Shown here: in pieces, positions 29,474 to 39,346 of the stretch
How the letters are laid out: each line of letters starts with the position of its first letter
Numbering within the stretch: the stretch's first letter is position 1
DNA from: Drosophila miranda
Taxonomy: Eukaryota > Arthropoda > Insecta > Diptera > Drosophilidae
Assembly: GCF_003369915.1 (NCBI RefSeq)
Contig: NW_022881614.1
Coordinates: 28,651,326 to 28,715,325 of the forward strand
Length of the DNA stretch: 64,000 nucleotides
Direction of reading: 5' to 3'
Position numbers and translations under genes: made by a program
The notes under the pieces: model-generated
The model's input: only the letters and a program-made list of their open reading frames with translations
Database searches by the model: none
What the model was told of the DNA's origin: nothing

Positions 29474-31719
29474 TGTAACGAACCTTAGGAAGGTTCGTCA
29501 CAGCGCGCTACATCGCGGGATCGTCACCGCCTCATTTTTCCCCTTTTTATACCCGATACTCAAAATGAGTATTGGGGTATATTAGATTTGTGGTAAAAGT
29601 GGATGTGTGTAACGTCCAGAAGGAATCGTTTCCGACCCCATAAAGTATAAAGTATATATATTCTTGATCAGCATCAATAGCCGAGTCGATTGAGCCCTGT
29701 CTGTCTGTCTGTCTGTCCGTCTGTCCGTCTGTCCGTCCGTCCGTCTGTCCGTCCCCTTCAGCGCCTAGTGCTCAAAGACTATAAGAGCTAGAGCAACGAT
29801 GTTTTGTATCCGGACTTCTGTGATATGTCACTGCTACAAAAATATTTCAAAACTTCGCCCCGCCCACTTCCGCCCCCACAAAAGACGAAAATCTGTGGCA
29901 TCCACAATTTTAAAGATATAAGAAAACCATAAACGTAGAATTGTAGAGAATGACCATATCTTTAAGACTGCGGAATCTGAATTGGATCGTATTATTATTA
30001 TAGCCAGCATCAAGAAAACAATTTCATTTTTCTCGCCCTGTCTCTCTCTAACACACACGTAGCATAGGCGGCTTTGCTTGGAGTAAAACATTAGCGCCTA
30101 GATCTCAGAGACTATAAAAGCTAGAGCAACCAAATTTGGTATCCACACTCCTAATATATCGGACCGAGACGAGTTTGTTTCAAAATTTCGCCACACCCCC
30201 TTCCGCCCCCGCAAAGGACGAAAATCTGGGGATATTCAAAAATCTCAGAGACTATTAAGGCTAGAGTAACCACATTTGGTATCCGCACTCCTGTTAGATC
30301 TCACTATAAAACGTATATCTCAAAATTTCGCCCCACCCCCTTCCGCCCCCACAAAGGACGAAAATCTGTTGCATCCACAATATTGCACTTTCGAGAAAAC
30401 TAAAAACGCAGAATCATAGATAATGACCATAACTATCAGATTGCTGAATCTGGATCAGATCAGATCATTTTTATAGCCAATAGGAAAAAATCAATTTGCA
30501 GTGGCTACGCAGCGCCCGACGTCACGCTCAGACTGATTTTCTGTCTCTCTCGCACGCACTCTTTGTCGTGTCGTTTAATATTAGCGGCGTCTGCCGGAGG
30601 AGAGCCATACTGACTTAGTATCGGGTATAACCGTAGAGTTGCGGTGTCCGCAGCAACTCACAACGTTCCCCCTCGTTATATCTCCAGTTTCCCTTAAATA
30701 TATCGTTACTTAGCCTTAAGAACAGAGAATGCATACAATAAATGTCCCCCCAATAAAGAAACTCATTCCCCATATCGTTTCGCCTACCGTTTCACGACAG
30801 CCAATCCCACATTCTCGTACCAACACATTACCCCCACCTCTAACGAAAAGCTCCCGAAGCACTGACAATTAGCCGGTAAGAACGCCCCCCACACCAACAC
30901 ATTGCCCCGCGTTTAGCCGAGACACGAACCGTTAGCCGGCGACAACTCCCCACCGGGCCAACACATTACCCCCACCACTAAACTTAAGCTCCCGAAGAAC
31001 AGACTAGCCGATAAGAACCCCCGCCCCTTCCCTTCGCGGCTTCGGGACGCTCCGCGAAGCGGCAGCCAATCCGAAGCCGACGAAGACGAAGACACGTAGA
31101 TACTGATAAGTTAGAGATCGGCGGCAGCGAAGTTTTCCCGAGCGCGCAAGCGCCGAGCAGACTTCACTTACGCGGAGACCCGGGCCGAGTATAGACGTTG
31201 TCCCGCGTGACAACTAGTTAAGAATCCTTCCGGGAACGTGACGAAACGACAAAAGAAATATTCAATGTAACAAATTACCTGTGTAACTAGCAAGCAAATA
31301 AATCATTATTGTAACGAGAACCAACCCCGTGTAAGTCATTTTTGGGGATCCAAACCCCTCCCCGGTCACCAACAACTACTCGCCAGCGAGCCACACTCAC
31401 CTCCACTAACCCCCGATCAATCCTCGAAACCCCCCTCACGCAGGTGTGACACGCCCTGCGCCCCTCTCTCGACCCCCACAGGTGTGACTCGCCCGGTGAC
31501 CCCTCTTTCCCGACCCACGCAGGTGTGCCTCGCCCTGCGTCCGCCTCTCTCTCGACCCACGCGGGTGTGCCTCGCTCCGCGCCTTTCTTCTCGACCCTCA
31601 CGTCCGCCCAGTAAGACGAGCCGACCGCCCTTTCGGAGTTCCTGCGAACTACAAATTTCTTGTAGGAAGAGCCCTGGACAGGACTGAGCTTACCTCAGCC
31701 TGGAAGAGGAGACATTACA
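29474..31719 (+). repeat. Osvaldo-like 3' LTR containing DINE-1 copy B
   Basis: Same LTR as 18,078-19,204 but split by about 1.13 kb of DINE-1 between CCCCTTTTTA and TATCTCC. Differences from the 5' LTR are few (small indels near 30,890-30,920), so the element inserted recently compared with its host LINE. Ends ACATTACA, followed by the AAGT duplication. Confidence 0.88.
29550..30678 (+). mobile_element. DINE-1/Helentron-type repeat, copy B
   Basis: Starts TACCCGATACTCAAAATGAG, which forms a short hairpin with TATTGGGGTATA, has a (CTGT/CCGT)n microsatellite near 29,700 and ends ACGTTCCCCCTCGTT. The comparison with the intact 5' LTR gives the insertion point: between A and T with no duplication, as expected for Helitron-type insertion. 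Confidence 0.85.
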
Positions 31720-32476
31720 AAGTGAAACCTTTTGTTCAGCTTATTCAATGTTTCAGGTGTTTTAGGTTTGGCCATCTGGCGCAACATTGCAAGAGTGGAG
31801 CGAAATGTTTCAAATGCGGACAAGATCATAGCAAAGATATTATCTGCTCAGGGCTGGCCTGTGCTAACTGCAAGGGGGAACAAGCTGCCACCCACCCGCA
31901 GTGTGAGGCCAGGAAAAAAGCGTACGCCATTCAAAAGTGTATGACACTGGAAAACCTAACTAGAGCTGAGGTCAAGGCTAGATATCCGATCCTTTTTGAT
32001 AGAACTTCCCCAACCTAAGGGATCAAGGGGAATTTCCTAGACCCAGTTGGCAATCTAACCGCTCCCCTGAATTCTTAAATAACAGCTTAGAGTCCGACAG
32101 GGAAATTTATTCTGTCACCTCTTTCGCGGAAGTGACCAAATCCAATAGGGTTGCCGCCCGGAACGCAGAGGCGGCCAAGGCAGCAGCCAACATGGCAGAG
32201 TGGAAGAACTCAATAAACTCAGACTGCGTCCAAATGAGCGAGAAATTTGTTAGATCTTCATCCGTGGCATCTTCTCTGGCCCAGGATAAGCTAAACGCAC
32301 TAGGAGCCAAACTCACAGCGTTCCTGATTGATCCAAACAACATCATTAAAGGGGATTCTTTAGCGAATAAATTTATTAAGGAAATTAGAGAATTTGTCAA
32401 TGCTTCCAACGCAGAACTAGATAGGCGTCAGATTGCCCAAGGGATGGCAGTTGGTTCTCAAAACATCCAACAATGA
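31720..32476 (+). pseudogene. LINE ORF1, C-terminal part (zinc knuckles)
   Basis: The frame resumes after the LTR insertion with PFVQLIQCFRCFRFGHLAQHC, CFKCGQDHSKDIIC and CANCKG: three CCHC-type knuckles of a LINE ORF1. It stops at 32,018, and the adjacent frame (about 32,100-32,476) carries an Ala-rich, helical C-terminus (NAEAAKAAANMAEWK), so one more frameshift lies near 32,030. Its last codon overlaps the ORF2 start as ATGA. Confidence 0.75.
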
Positions 32477-32904
32477 AGATTCTTCAGCTAAATATTCAAA
32501 GTCTGACACACAACAACAACAAACAGCACCTCTCAATGTTCCTAGGCAAGAACGCAATAGATATTGCCATCCTCTCAGAGATTTGGGTGCTGAACAACGC
32601 GAACTGCAGCATTTTAGACTATAACTTTTTCTGCAGGCCCAGAGAGGACGGCTACGGCGGGGTTGGCATCTACGTCAGGAAAAGCATTCAATTCAGCATT
32701 TTAAAAATAGAGAACGACTTGGAAATTGTAGCAATAAAAACATTAAACCTCAAGAGCAATTTCAATATTTTTAGCATATATGCACCGCCATCAACAACAG
32801 TTTCACAGTTTAAATCGGGCACAAAAAAGTTTTTCGAATTCGCAACCATCTCAATTCTCTGTTCTCGACCTTTCTTTTTCGAACTACAGAAATGGAACTA
32901 TTAA
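32473..32904 (+). pseudogene. LINE ORF2 endonuclease, 3'-truncated
   Basis: ATG at 32,473 inside the ATGA overlap with ORF1. The start is a typical LINE apurinic endonuclease: MKILQLNIQSL, then IAILSEIWVL and GYGGVGIYVR, and IYAPPS near 32,785. The conserved part ends near KKFFEFA; the frame stops at 32,904 and DINE-1 copy C starts at 32,926. The rest of ORF2 with RT is absent. Confidence 0.8.
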
Positions 32905-32925
32905 CTGGCAAGTCCTCAAAACAAA

Positions 32926-34010
32926 AAACGAGGGGGAACGTTGTGAGTTGCTGCGGACACCGCAACTCTACAGTTATACCCGATACTAAGTCAGTATGGC
33001 TCCCCTCCGGCAGACGTCGCTAATATTAAACGACACGACAAAGAGTGCGTGCGAGAGAGACAGAAAATCAGTCTGAGCGTGACGTCGGGCGCTGCGTAGC
33101 CAGTGCAAATTGATTTGTTCCTTTTGGCTATAAAAATGATCTGATCTGATCCAGATTCAGCAATCTGATAGATATGGTCATTATCTATGATTCTGCGTTT
33201 TTAGTTTTCTCGAATCTGCAATACTGTGGATGAAACAGATTTTCGTACTTTGTGGGGGCGGAAGGGGGTGGGGCGAAATTCTGAGATATACGTTTTATAG
33301 TGAGATCTAACAGAAGTGCGGATACCAAATTTGGTTACTCTAGCCTTAATAGTCTCTGAGATTTGTTGATGCCCCAGATTTTCGTCCTTTGGGGGGGCGG
33401 AAGGGGTGTGGCGAAATTTGGACACGAAACGGTCAAGGTCCGATATCACAGGAGTGTGGATACCAAATTTGGTTGCTCTGGCTCTTATAGGCTCTGAGAT
33501 CCTTGAACTCATATTTTGCAATTGGCAAAACCGACCATGAAACCTGTGTGTTAGAGAGAGACAGGGCGAGAAAGAATAAAATTGTTTTCTTGATTCTGGC
33601 TATAATAATTATACGATCTGATTGAGATTTTACGATCTAGAACATATAGTCATCCTCTACGATTTTTGGTTTTATGGTATCTTTAAAAATCTAGATGCCA
33701 CAGATTTTCGTCCTTTGTGGGGGCGGAAGTGGGCGGGGCGAAGTTTTGAAATATTTTTGTAGCAGTGACATATCACAGAAGTCTCGATCCAAAACATCGT
33801 TGCTCTAGATCTTATAGTCTTTGAGCACTAGGCGCTGAAGGGGACGGACAGACGGACAGACAGACAGGGCTCAATCGACTCGGCTATTGAGGCTGATCCA
33901 GAATATATATACTTTACGGGGTCGGAAACGATTGCTTCTGGACGTTACACACATCCACTTTTACCACAACTCTAATACACCCCAATACTCATTTTGAATA
34001 TCGGGTATAA
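32926..34010 (-). mobile_element. DINE-1/Helentron-type repeat, copy C
   Basis: Complete copy of about 1.08 kb from AAACGAGGGGGAACG to ATATCGGGTATAA. It lies between the truncated LINE and the P450 intron, so both flanks have been rearranged. The same internal blocks as copy A are present, with a shorter GGACAGAC array. Confidence 0.85.
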
Positions 34011-34204
34011 CCAGCATCATCATGAGCAGTGCTTATTGAAGATGCTTAATTGGGTCAAGTGAAACGGAGAGTGTAGAGTGGCTGGCTGTGGCTGTGGCTG
34101 TGGCTCTGGTGCAGGGAAATGGAATTGCAATTCGTAGAGTGAAAGTACGTTTGCTGCTCGAGTCTTTCGTTTCTGTGTCTCGCGACTCTTATACGAGTAC
34201 CTAC

Positions 34205-34484
34205 CGCCAGGTATTGCCCAGAATGGGTAGGGGCTTGGGTCCAGGTATCTGATTGTAGGGCAGAGCGTTCTGCCATTCGGGAGTGGAGTGTATTCGTGGC
34301 GTTGTCGGCGCCGCTGTCTCCTCTGGTTCCAGCAGAGGGGACAGGCGGCCACGCCCGTGGAGCTGTCGCGGATCTCTACACGTTGCTTCTCATTTGGCAG
34401 CAGGCCCGAGCCACTGATCCTTGACACAGTTCGCCTCAGGCTGGATGCACTGGCTGTGCAAGCCCTCACTGGAAGCTTGTTCAT
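34205..34484 (-). pseudogene. Mitochondrial-type cytochrome P450, first exon (frameshifted)
   Basis: ATG at 34,484 opens a basic, Ser/Arg-rich start (MNKLPVRACTASASSLRRT) that looks like a mitochondrial presequence. About 40 codons on, the frame must shift by one to give PEWQNALPYNQIPGPKPLPI followed by LGNTWR, the classic proline-rich hinge and first helix of mitochondrial-clan insect P450s (CYP12/49/301 group). The exon ends at a gtaggt donor (34,204). The rest of the gene should lie to the left, but only TEs are found, so the copy is broken. Reaction: oxidation of a lipophilic substrate with adrenodoxin; substrate unknown. Confidence 0.65.
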
Positions 34485-34661
34485 TTCTTTTTTTTCTATC
34501 TGGCTTTATACGTGTGTCATCAACAGCTAACCGATTTAAATTCAAATCAGATTTCACTCGTTTTATGCCTCGATATCCAATTGTCTTGCGTTGACGTTGG
34601 CTTTGCGTTGACACACACAGATATACTGGCTCGAATGAAACTGGCTTCTAGCTCTGCCAGT

Positions 34662-35028
34662 TTATCCTTTACTACTTGGTGGCGCCACCTATCGGTGATA
34701 ATGTGAACTAACTTCGATCTCAATCCTGTTTCTCAACCATGTAAAATCCTCTCAAATCGATCCTTCGCTCATTTATATTCTCTCTCCTCCCTCTTACTGT
34801 CAATGAACCTGTTTATACGATTGGTCCCGTGTTGCGATTCAAACAACCGTCAAACAGGTAGGTCATCCCTTTGCAATGAATCTAATGTGATAGTTTAGAG
34901 GTATTTTTTAAGTGTTTCCTGAAAAACGGATTCGATGCCCTTGAACCTTTCTACTTTCTCTATAATTTATATTCCTCCTTTGTGTACCTAACACTGTCCC
35001 ATAGCAAAATGCCTATATAATAACTACT
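34662..35028 (+). repeat. 367-bp repeat, left copy (putative Maverick terminus)
   Basis: Starts TTATCCTTTACTACTTGGTG and ends CCTATATAATAACTACT; nearly identical to 49,588-49,958, in the same orientation. It directly precedes the first Maverick ORF, so it is probably the Maverick terminal repeat with the promoter of that ORF. Confidence 0.75.
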
Positions 35029-35072
35029 CACAGCTAACAGCTAGTACATAAACTAGTAATCTTTCAACAACG

Positions 35073-35426
35073 ATGGATGACCTTGAAATCATTTTTATCG
35101 ATTCCCAACCGGAATCAACCATAAATCTGGACTCTCAGCCGAGCTCCGTAGACCTGTCCTTGATTTTTGGGATTAAGACCCAAACCTATCTCGAGAGCAA
35201 CTTGACCTGGTTAAGTGACATTAAATGGGATGATGACGACGATGACCCAAGGAATGCAACGCCTAATAATGATAATCCATCATACATTTTCCCGGATGAT
35301 GACAACATTTTCGATTTAGTAGATAATCAGGATGATGATAAAAGATCTCAACTCCAGGAACTACTTCGGGATGAAGATGATGATGACTTAATTGCTGCGG
35401 TAAAATTAGCTGAGGCGAAATTTTAA
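35073..35426 (+). CDS. Acidic Maverick ORF of unknown function
   Basis: 117 residues with ATG at 35,073, 45 bp after the terminal repeat. Starts MDDLEIIFIDSQPES, with an Asp-rich block (WDDDDDD, about 50-57) and further Asp clusters to the C-terminus (RDEDDDDLIAAVKLAEAKF). No domain known to me; the acidity suggests a nucleic-acid mimic or protein-interaction role, which is a guess. The frame is intact. Confidence 0.55.
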   Translation: MDDLEIIFIDSQPESTINLDSQPSSVDLSLIFGIKTQTYLESNLTWLSDIKWDDDDDDPRNATPNNDNPSYIFPDDDNIFDLVDNQDDDKRSQLQELLRDEDDDDLIAAVKLAEAKF

Positions 35427-35493
35427 TAATACGAATACATATTTATATAATAAAAATATTTTATGTATTTTTCTAAAAATAATATAAACATAT

Positions 35494-35865
35494 TGTGGAG
35501 ATAATGTTTTTTATCCCCAATCGACCGACTAATTATTTCGAATTAAATAAAACTCGGCGCAGAAATAAAATTACGATATGTTCTTTAACGCGTGACATCC
35601 AAATTGCAAGTGTGGCTTGCCTGCCCTTTACATTGCCGCTCCGATCGCTAAGCGCAGCTTCGCTCGGCCGACGTCGGTAGGCAGACGCAAAGCGGAGATA
35701 GCGAAGAGCGAGCTGGCAGAGAGCGTTTAGCAGGGCAAGCAAGCGCAGAGCTTTAACAAACAAATGAGTGACATAGACATAAGTAACAAACAAAATAAGC
35801 GGCTGAGGGCCAAGAATTAGGTGCTATTTGTCAAGCAGCTAATCGGCTGGGTTCTGCTCCGAACA
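35494..35865 (-). repeat. BEL copy 2, 3' LTR
   Basis: 372 bp, differing from 1847-2218 by only a few bases seen by eye. The adjoining purine tract is at 35,866-35,877. Confidence 0.9.
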
Positions 35866-38800
35866 TTCACCCCCCGTTGGAAGGCAAAGGCTTTCAACAG
35901 ATCCATCCTGAAGGGGCAGAACCGCTATTTTTCCAACGGCCCTCTTGAAAAGGCCTTTTTGAGTGCGGATGACAGCTACTCTGATGGTTCCATCTTTTCC
36001 TGGGATGACGCTCTCAATGCGGCCAAGCGGCCACCTTAATGGTGGCAGCGTTTCCTCCTTGATCATGACGAGCGCTCCTAGCTTGATGTTTGGAGACAAT
36101 GACCGCCACTTGCTCCGCTCCTGAAGAATCGAAAGATACGCCGTGCTCCATTTTCTCCAAAACGCCTGCTTCATTTGACACAGCCGCTGCCATCGACTAA
36201 GTAGGTTGACCCGGAGATGCGCCACATCTGGCTCGTCGAATGCAGCTTTCGGGGCTCCATTGAGAAAGTGGTTTGGCGTGAGCACATCTAGATCATCGGG
36301 ACTTTCTGTAATTGCATAAAGCGGACGGGAATTTAACAAAGCAGAGATTTCACAAGCCAAGGTCTGAATTTCATCAAGAGTAAAAATGTAGGTCCCGACG
36401 ATGCGATGAAAATGATATTTAGCTGCTTTAACAGCCGCCCCCCACAACCCCCAAAAAGGAGGTGAGCGAGGGGGGGATGAATTTCCAGTCGATTCCACTA
36501 GAAACGCAGAGATGTGACACAGCCGACGTATGAGGATCGCTGAGGAACATTTGCCGAAGCTCCAAAAGCTCATTTTTTGCTCCTACAAAATTTGTAGCGT
36601 TGTCTGACCAGATGATTCGAGGTTTGGGACGTAGACTTATAAAACGCCTTAATGCTGCCAGAAAGGATTCTGTAGATAGATCCCGAACGACTTCCAAATG
36701 AGTTGCTTTGGTGCTAAAGCATACGAATACAGCGATGTAACATTTGATAGGAGGCCTGCTTCTGACTTCCGACTTGTGATAAAAGGGTCCGCAAAAATCA
36801 ACGCCCGTTGTGTGGAATGCTGGATTAGTCCTTACGCGATCCGCAAGCAAGTTTCCCATGATATGTTCCCTCAGCACTGGCTTCAAACGAAAGCATCTAA
36901 CACATTTGCGAATGATTCCCGCAACATATTTGCGTCCACCAATAGGCCAGAATTTTTGCCGAAGCAGTCCGAGCAATGCTAGAGCTCCTGCGTGGAGAAA
37001 CCTTTCGTGAAAGAAGATAATAATAGAGACAGTGACAGGATGTCCCTTAGGAAGCAGGATCGGGTGCTTCGCGTCGTAGTCCAATTCGGCATTTTGGAGG
37101 CGGCCTCCAACACGCAGCAATCCAAAGCTATCCAGAAATGGATTCAGTGAGGCCATCGTGCTTTTTGGGGGTAGGGCCTGTTTGCTGGCGAGGGCCCTTA
37201 TCTCTTCCGAAAATTGTTGCTGCTGTATTGCCCTTATGAGCAAATGCGTACCATTTTTGATGTCGATTACGGTAAGTCGACCCTTCGAACGCGCTATGCC
37301 TTTGTCCTTGAGAATGTAGAATCGATATATGTAAGCAAAGACGCGCTGCATGGATCCGAATGAGTTTTGAAATTTGCAATCGTACGATACATCCCTTTCG
37401 TTTGAAACAACCAATGCTGCATGACGACGTTCTGGTACATCGGTCGGCAATTGCAAGCCTGCAGGCCACTCTGAGCTCTCAAGACGCAAGAATGGTGGTC
37501 CAGAGATCCAAAGGCTGCTATCCATTAGTTCAGCGGGCGTGGATCCACGTGATATGATGTCGGCAGGATTCAACTTTGTGGGCACGTGATGCCAAGTCAT
37601 TCCAGCGGTGAGCTCCTGAATCCGCTGAACTCGATTAGAAACAAATATATTAAAATTCAATGGTGATTCTCGAATCCAGGCAAGGGCTATGGACGAATCC
37701 GACCAGCAATGTATTTGGCATGGAGCTGATAATCCCTTAACTATGGTGGACACTAGTTCGGCTAATACGAGGGCAGCGGACAGCTCAAGCTTGGGGATAG
37801 TCATACTTTTCAAGGGCGCGACTCTGGATTTAGAGCATAAGAGATGACTTTGCACAATGCCAAGAGCTTCCGAACGCATGTATACACAGGCGCCATATGC
37901 TGCTTGGCTCGCATCACAAAACGCGTTCATTTCTAATCTGGCTTGCTGCCGAAGCACGTAACGTGGAAACTTAAAGTTTTTAACCATCGACAACTGCGAA
38001 GTCAGCTCAATCCAAGTCGTATGTAGATCCTGGGGCAGGCTTTCGTCCCAATTCAACTTTAGGCTTTCGTTCCATAGCGACTGCATAAATATTTTAGCTT
38101 TTGTGATGATGGGAGAGATGAGCCCTAGAGGATCGTAGAACCTAGCTAGTGTAGACAGGACCGAACGCTTCGATATTGGGCCTGCAGCGGTTCCGACGTG
38201 AGCGAAGCTAAACAGAAGATTGTCCGTGGTGGGATCGCAAACTAGACCAAGCGCCTTGGTTACTTCAGTCCCGTCATGAAAGGTAAGGAACTTTTCGCGA
38301 TCCGCCTCCGATACGCCTTCCAAAGCAGCGGGTTCATTGGAACACCATTTACGTATGGGAAAACATCCTTTCGAAAGTAGCTCCTTTACCTGCTGACGAA
38401 TCTTGATGACAGAATCAATGCTGTCCCCTCCAGATATGAGATCATCGACATAGAAATCTCTTCGAACAACATCAGCTCCAAGCGGAAAGTGCAACTCTTC
38501 ATCATTTGCCAATTGATGCATAGCACGAATTGCTAAGAAAGCGGCAGGTTTGGTTCCGTAAGTCTCCAACTTGAACACCTGAATCTCCTCCTTCGGGTCA
38601 TTGCGCCATAGGATGCACTGCACGTGCGTATCGGGATGGGAAACGCGTACACAGCGGTACATTTTGCAGATATCGCCACACAAGGCGACTTTAAAAAAGC
38701 GGAAACGAAGCAGAGTTATCAGAATTTTAGGTTGGATGGTGGGTCCAGCCATTAGCGCATCATTCAGTGATACTCCAGACGCTGTTTTGGCAGATCCATC

Positions 38801-39346
38801 GAACACTACGCGTAATTTGGTGGTTGTACTATCCTGCTTGTGGACGCAATGGTGAGGCAAGAAGTACTGCGGGAGGTCTGACTGCCTCGAAGCTGGCGAC
38901 ATGTGTCCTAAATCACGATACTCCTGGAGAAACTCCATATATTTTGCCTTAAGCTGTGCATTTTTTGCTAGCTTCCTCTCCAAATTGAGAAATCTACGTA
39001 GCGCCTGCTGATACGTTTCTCCTAATTCCTCTAGACTGAATTTGGTTGGCAAACGCACGGAGTAAGCTCCGGACTCTAGGCGAATGCAGTTTGTGACGAA
39101 ATGCTGTTCGCAATGAACATCTTCCTCCGAAATTGATGAGAGCGAATAATCTCCATCGACTTCCCAAAACCGCCTTACAATATCGCACAAATTAGTCTCG
39201 CAAGCGGAGATGACAGGGGGATCTTCAACGGCTGCTAGCGCCGCACGGGCTTTCTCAGAGTACTTAATACTTAATACACTATCCAGCCAAGTTTCGTCTT
39301 CTGCAATGTTGGCAATTGGTCTGACAGTCGAATCTGTCCAACGCAC
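35839..39346 (-). pseudogene. BEL Pol: RT, RNase H, integrase (frameshift, catalytic Glu lost)
   Basis: One frame runs from about 39,300 to 36,428. RT: LRVVFDGSAKTASGVSLND and the catalytic FYVDDLISGG; RNase H region with FCDASQAAYGA and HCWSDSSIALAWI; integrase with zinc-binding CVRCFR and catalytic Asp in TGVDFCGPF and WSDNATNF. A frameshift near 36,465 moves on to 36,460-35,866, where the motif normally GLWE reads WGLWGAAVK, so the catalytic Glu is Gly. The tail ends in FKRAVGKIAVLPLQDG. The integrase would be inactive even without the frameshift. Confidence 0.85.

Larger units (their letters stand above)
27933..29488 (+). pseudogene. 3' accessory ORF of the Osvaldo-like element (SIM- and PPxY-containing, unknown function)
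   Basis: ATG at 27,933. About 518 codons if one frameshift near 28,450 is allowed; both halves have coding-like composition. Residues 23-36 read EVVDLTDFSDAEEP, a textbook SUMO-interaction motif (hydrophobic VVDLT core plus acidic tail). At about 109-115 is SPPPYKRR, combining a PPxY late-domain motif with basic residues. Two copies of an FE(E/Q)EFEDAG unit follow near 125-155. The second half (from 28,600) has a Pro/Ala-rich 29-residue tandem repeat and a helical C-terminus (LIEEIHQRLLEAEKLR). The last codons read through the purine tract into the 3' LTR, stop at 29,486-29,488. I know no family for it. Confidence 0.6.
18078..31719 (+). mobile_element. Osvaldo-like LTR retrotransposon/retrovirus with env and an extra 3' ORF
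   Basis: LTRs 18,078-19,204 (1127 bp) and 29,474-31,719 (the latter holds a DINE-1), flanked by AAGT at 18,074-18,077 and 31,720-31,723. Net length about 11.4 kb. Order: LTR, tRNA-Lys primer site, leader (with DINE-1), gag, protease, RT, RNase H, integrase, env, a 480-bp gap, a large accessory ORF, purine tract, LTR. Long LTRs, 4-bp duplication, Lys primer and env match what I recall of the Osvaldo/Ulysses lineage. All polyproteins carry breaks: gag stop, frame breaks in pol, integrase deletion, env and accessory frameshifts. Confidence 0.85.
16926..32925 (+). mobile_element. I/jockey-type LINE, split by an Osvaldo-like element
   Basis: The 5' part is 16,926-18,077 and the 3' part 31,720-32,925; between them lies an LTR element with an AAGT duplication. 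The LINE holds ORF1 and the start of the ORF2 endonuclease and is then cut by a DINE-1 copy at 32,926, with no RT left. Its first 150 bp also occur at 1768-5374. ORF1 zinc knuckles and the ORF2 endonuclease place it in the I/jockey group; the exact clade is unsettled. Confidence 0.8.

Noticed and set aside
29650..29760. CTGT/CCGT short arrays as CRISPR or satellite
   Set aside because: They are the standard microsatellite part of DINE-1 repeats.
34020..34484. 154-codon ORF taken as a complete gene
   Set aside because: Only its first ~40 codons fit; conserved P450 sequence is in another frame and ends at a splice donor.
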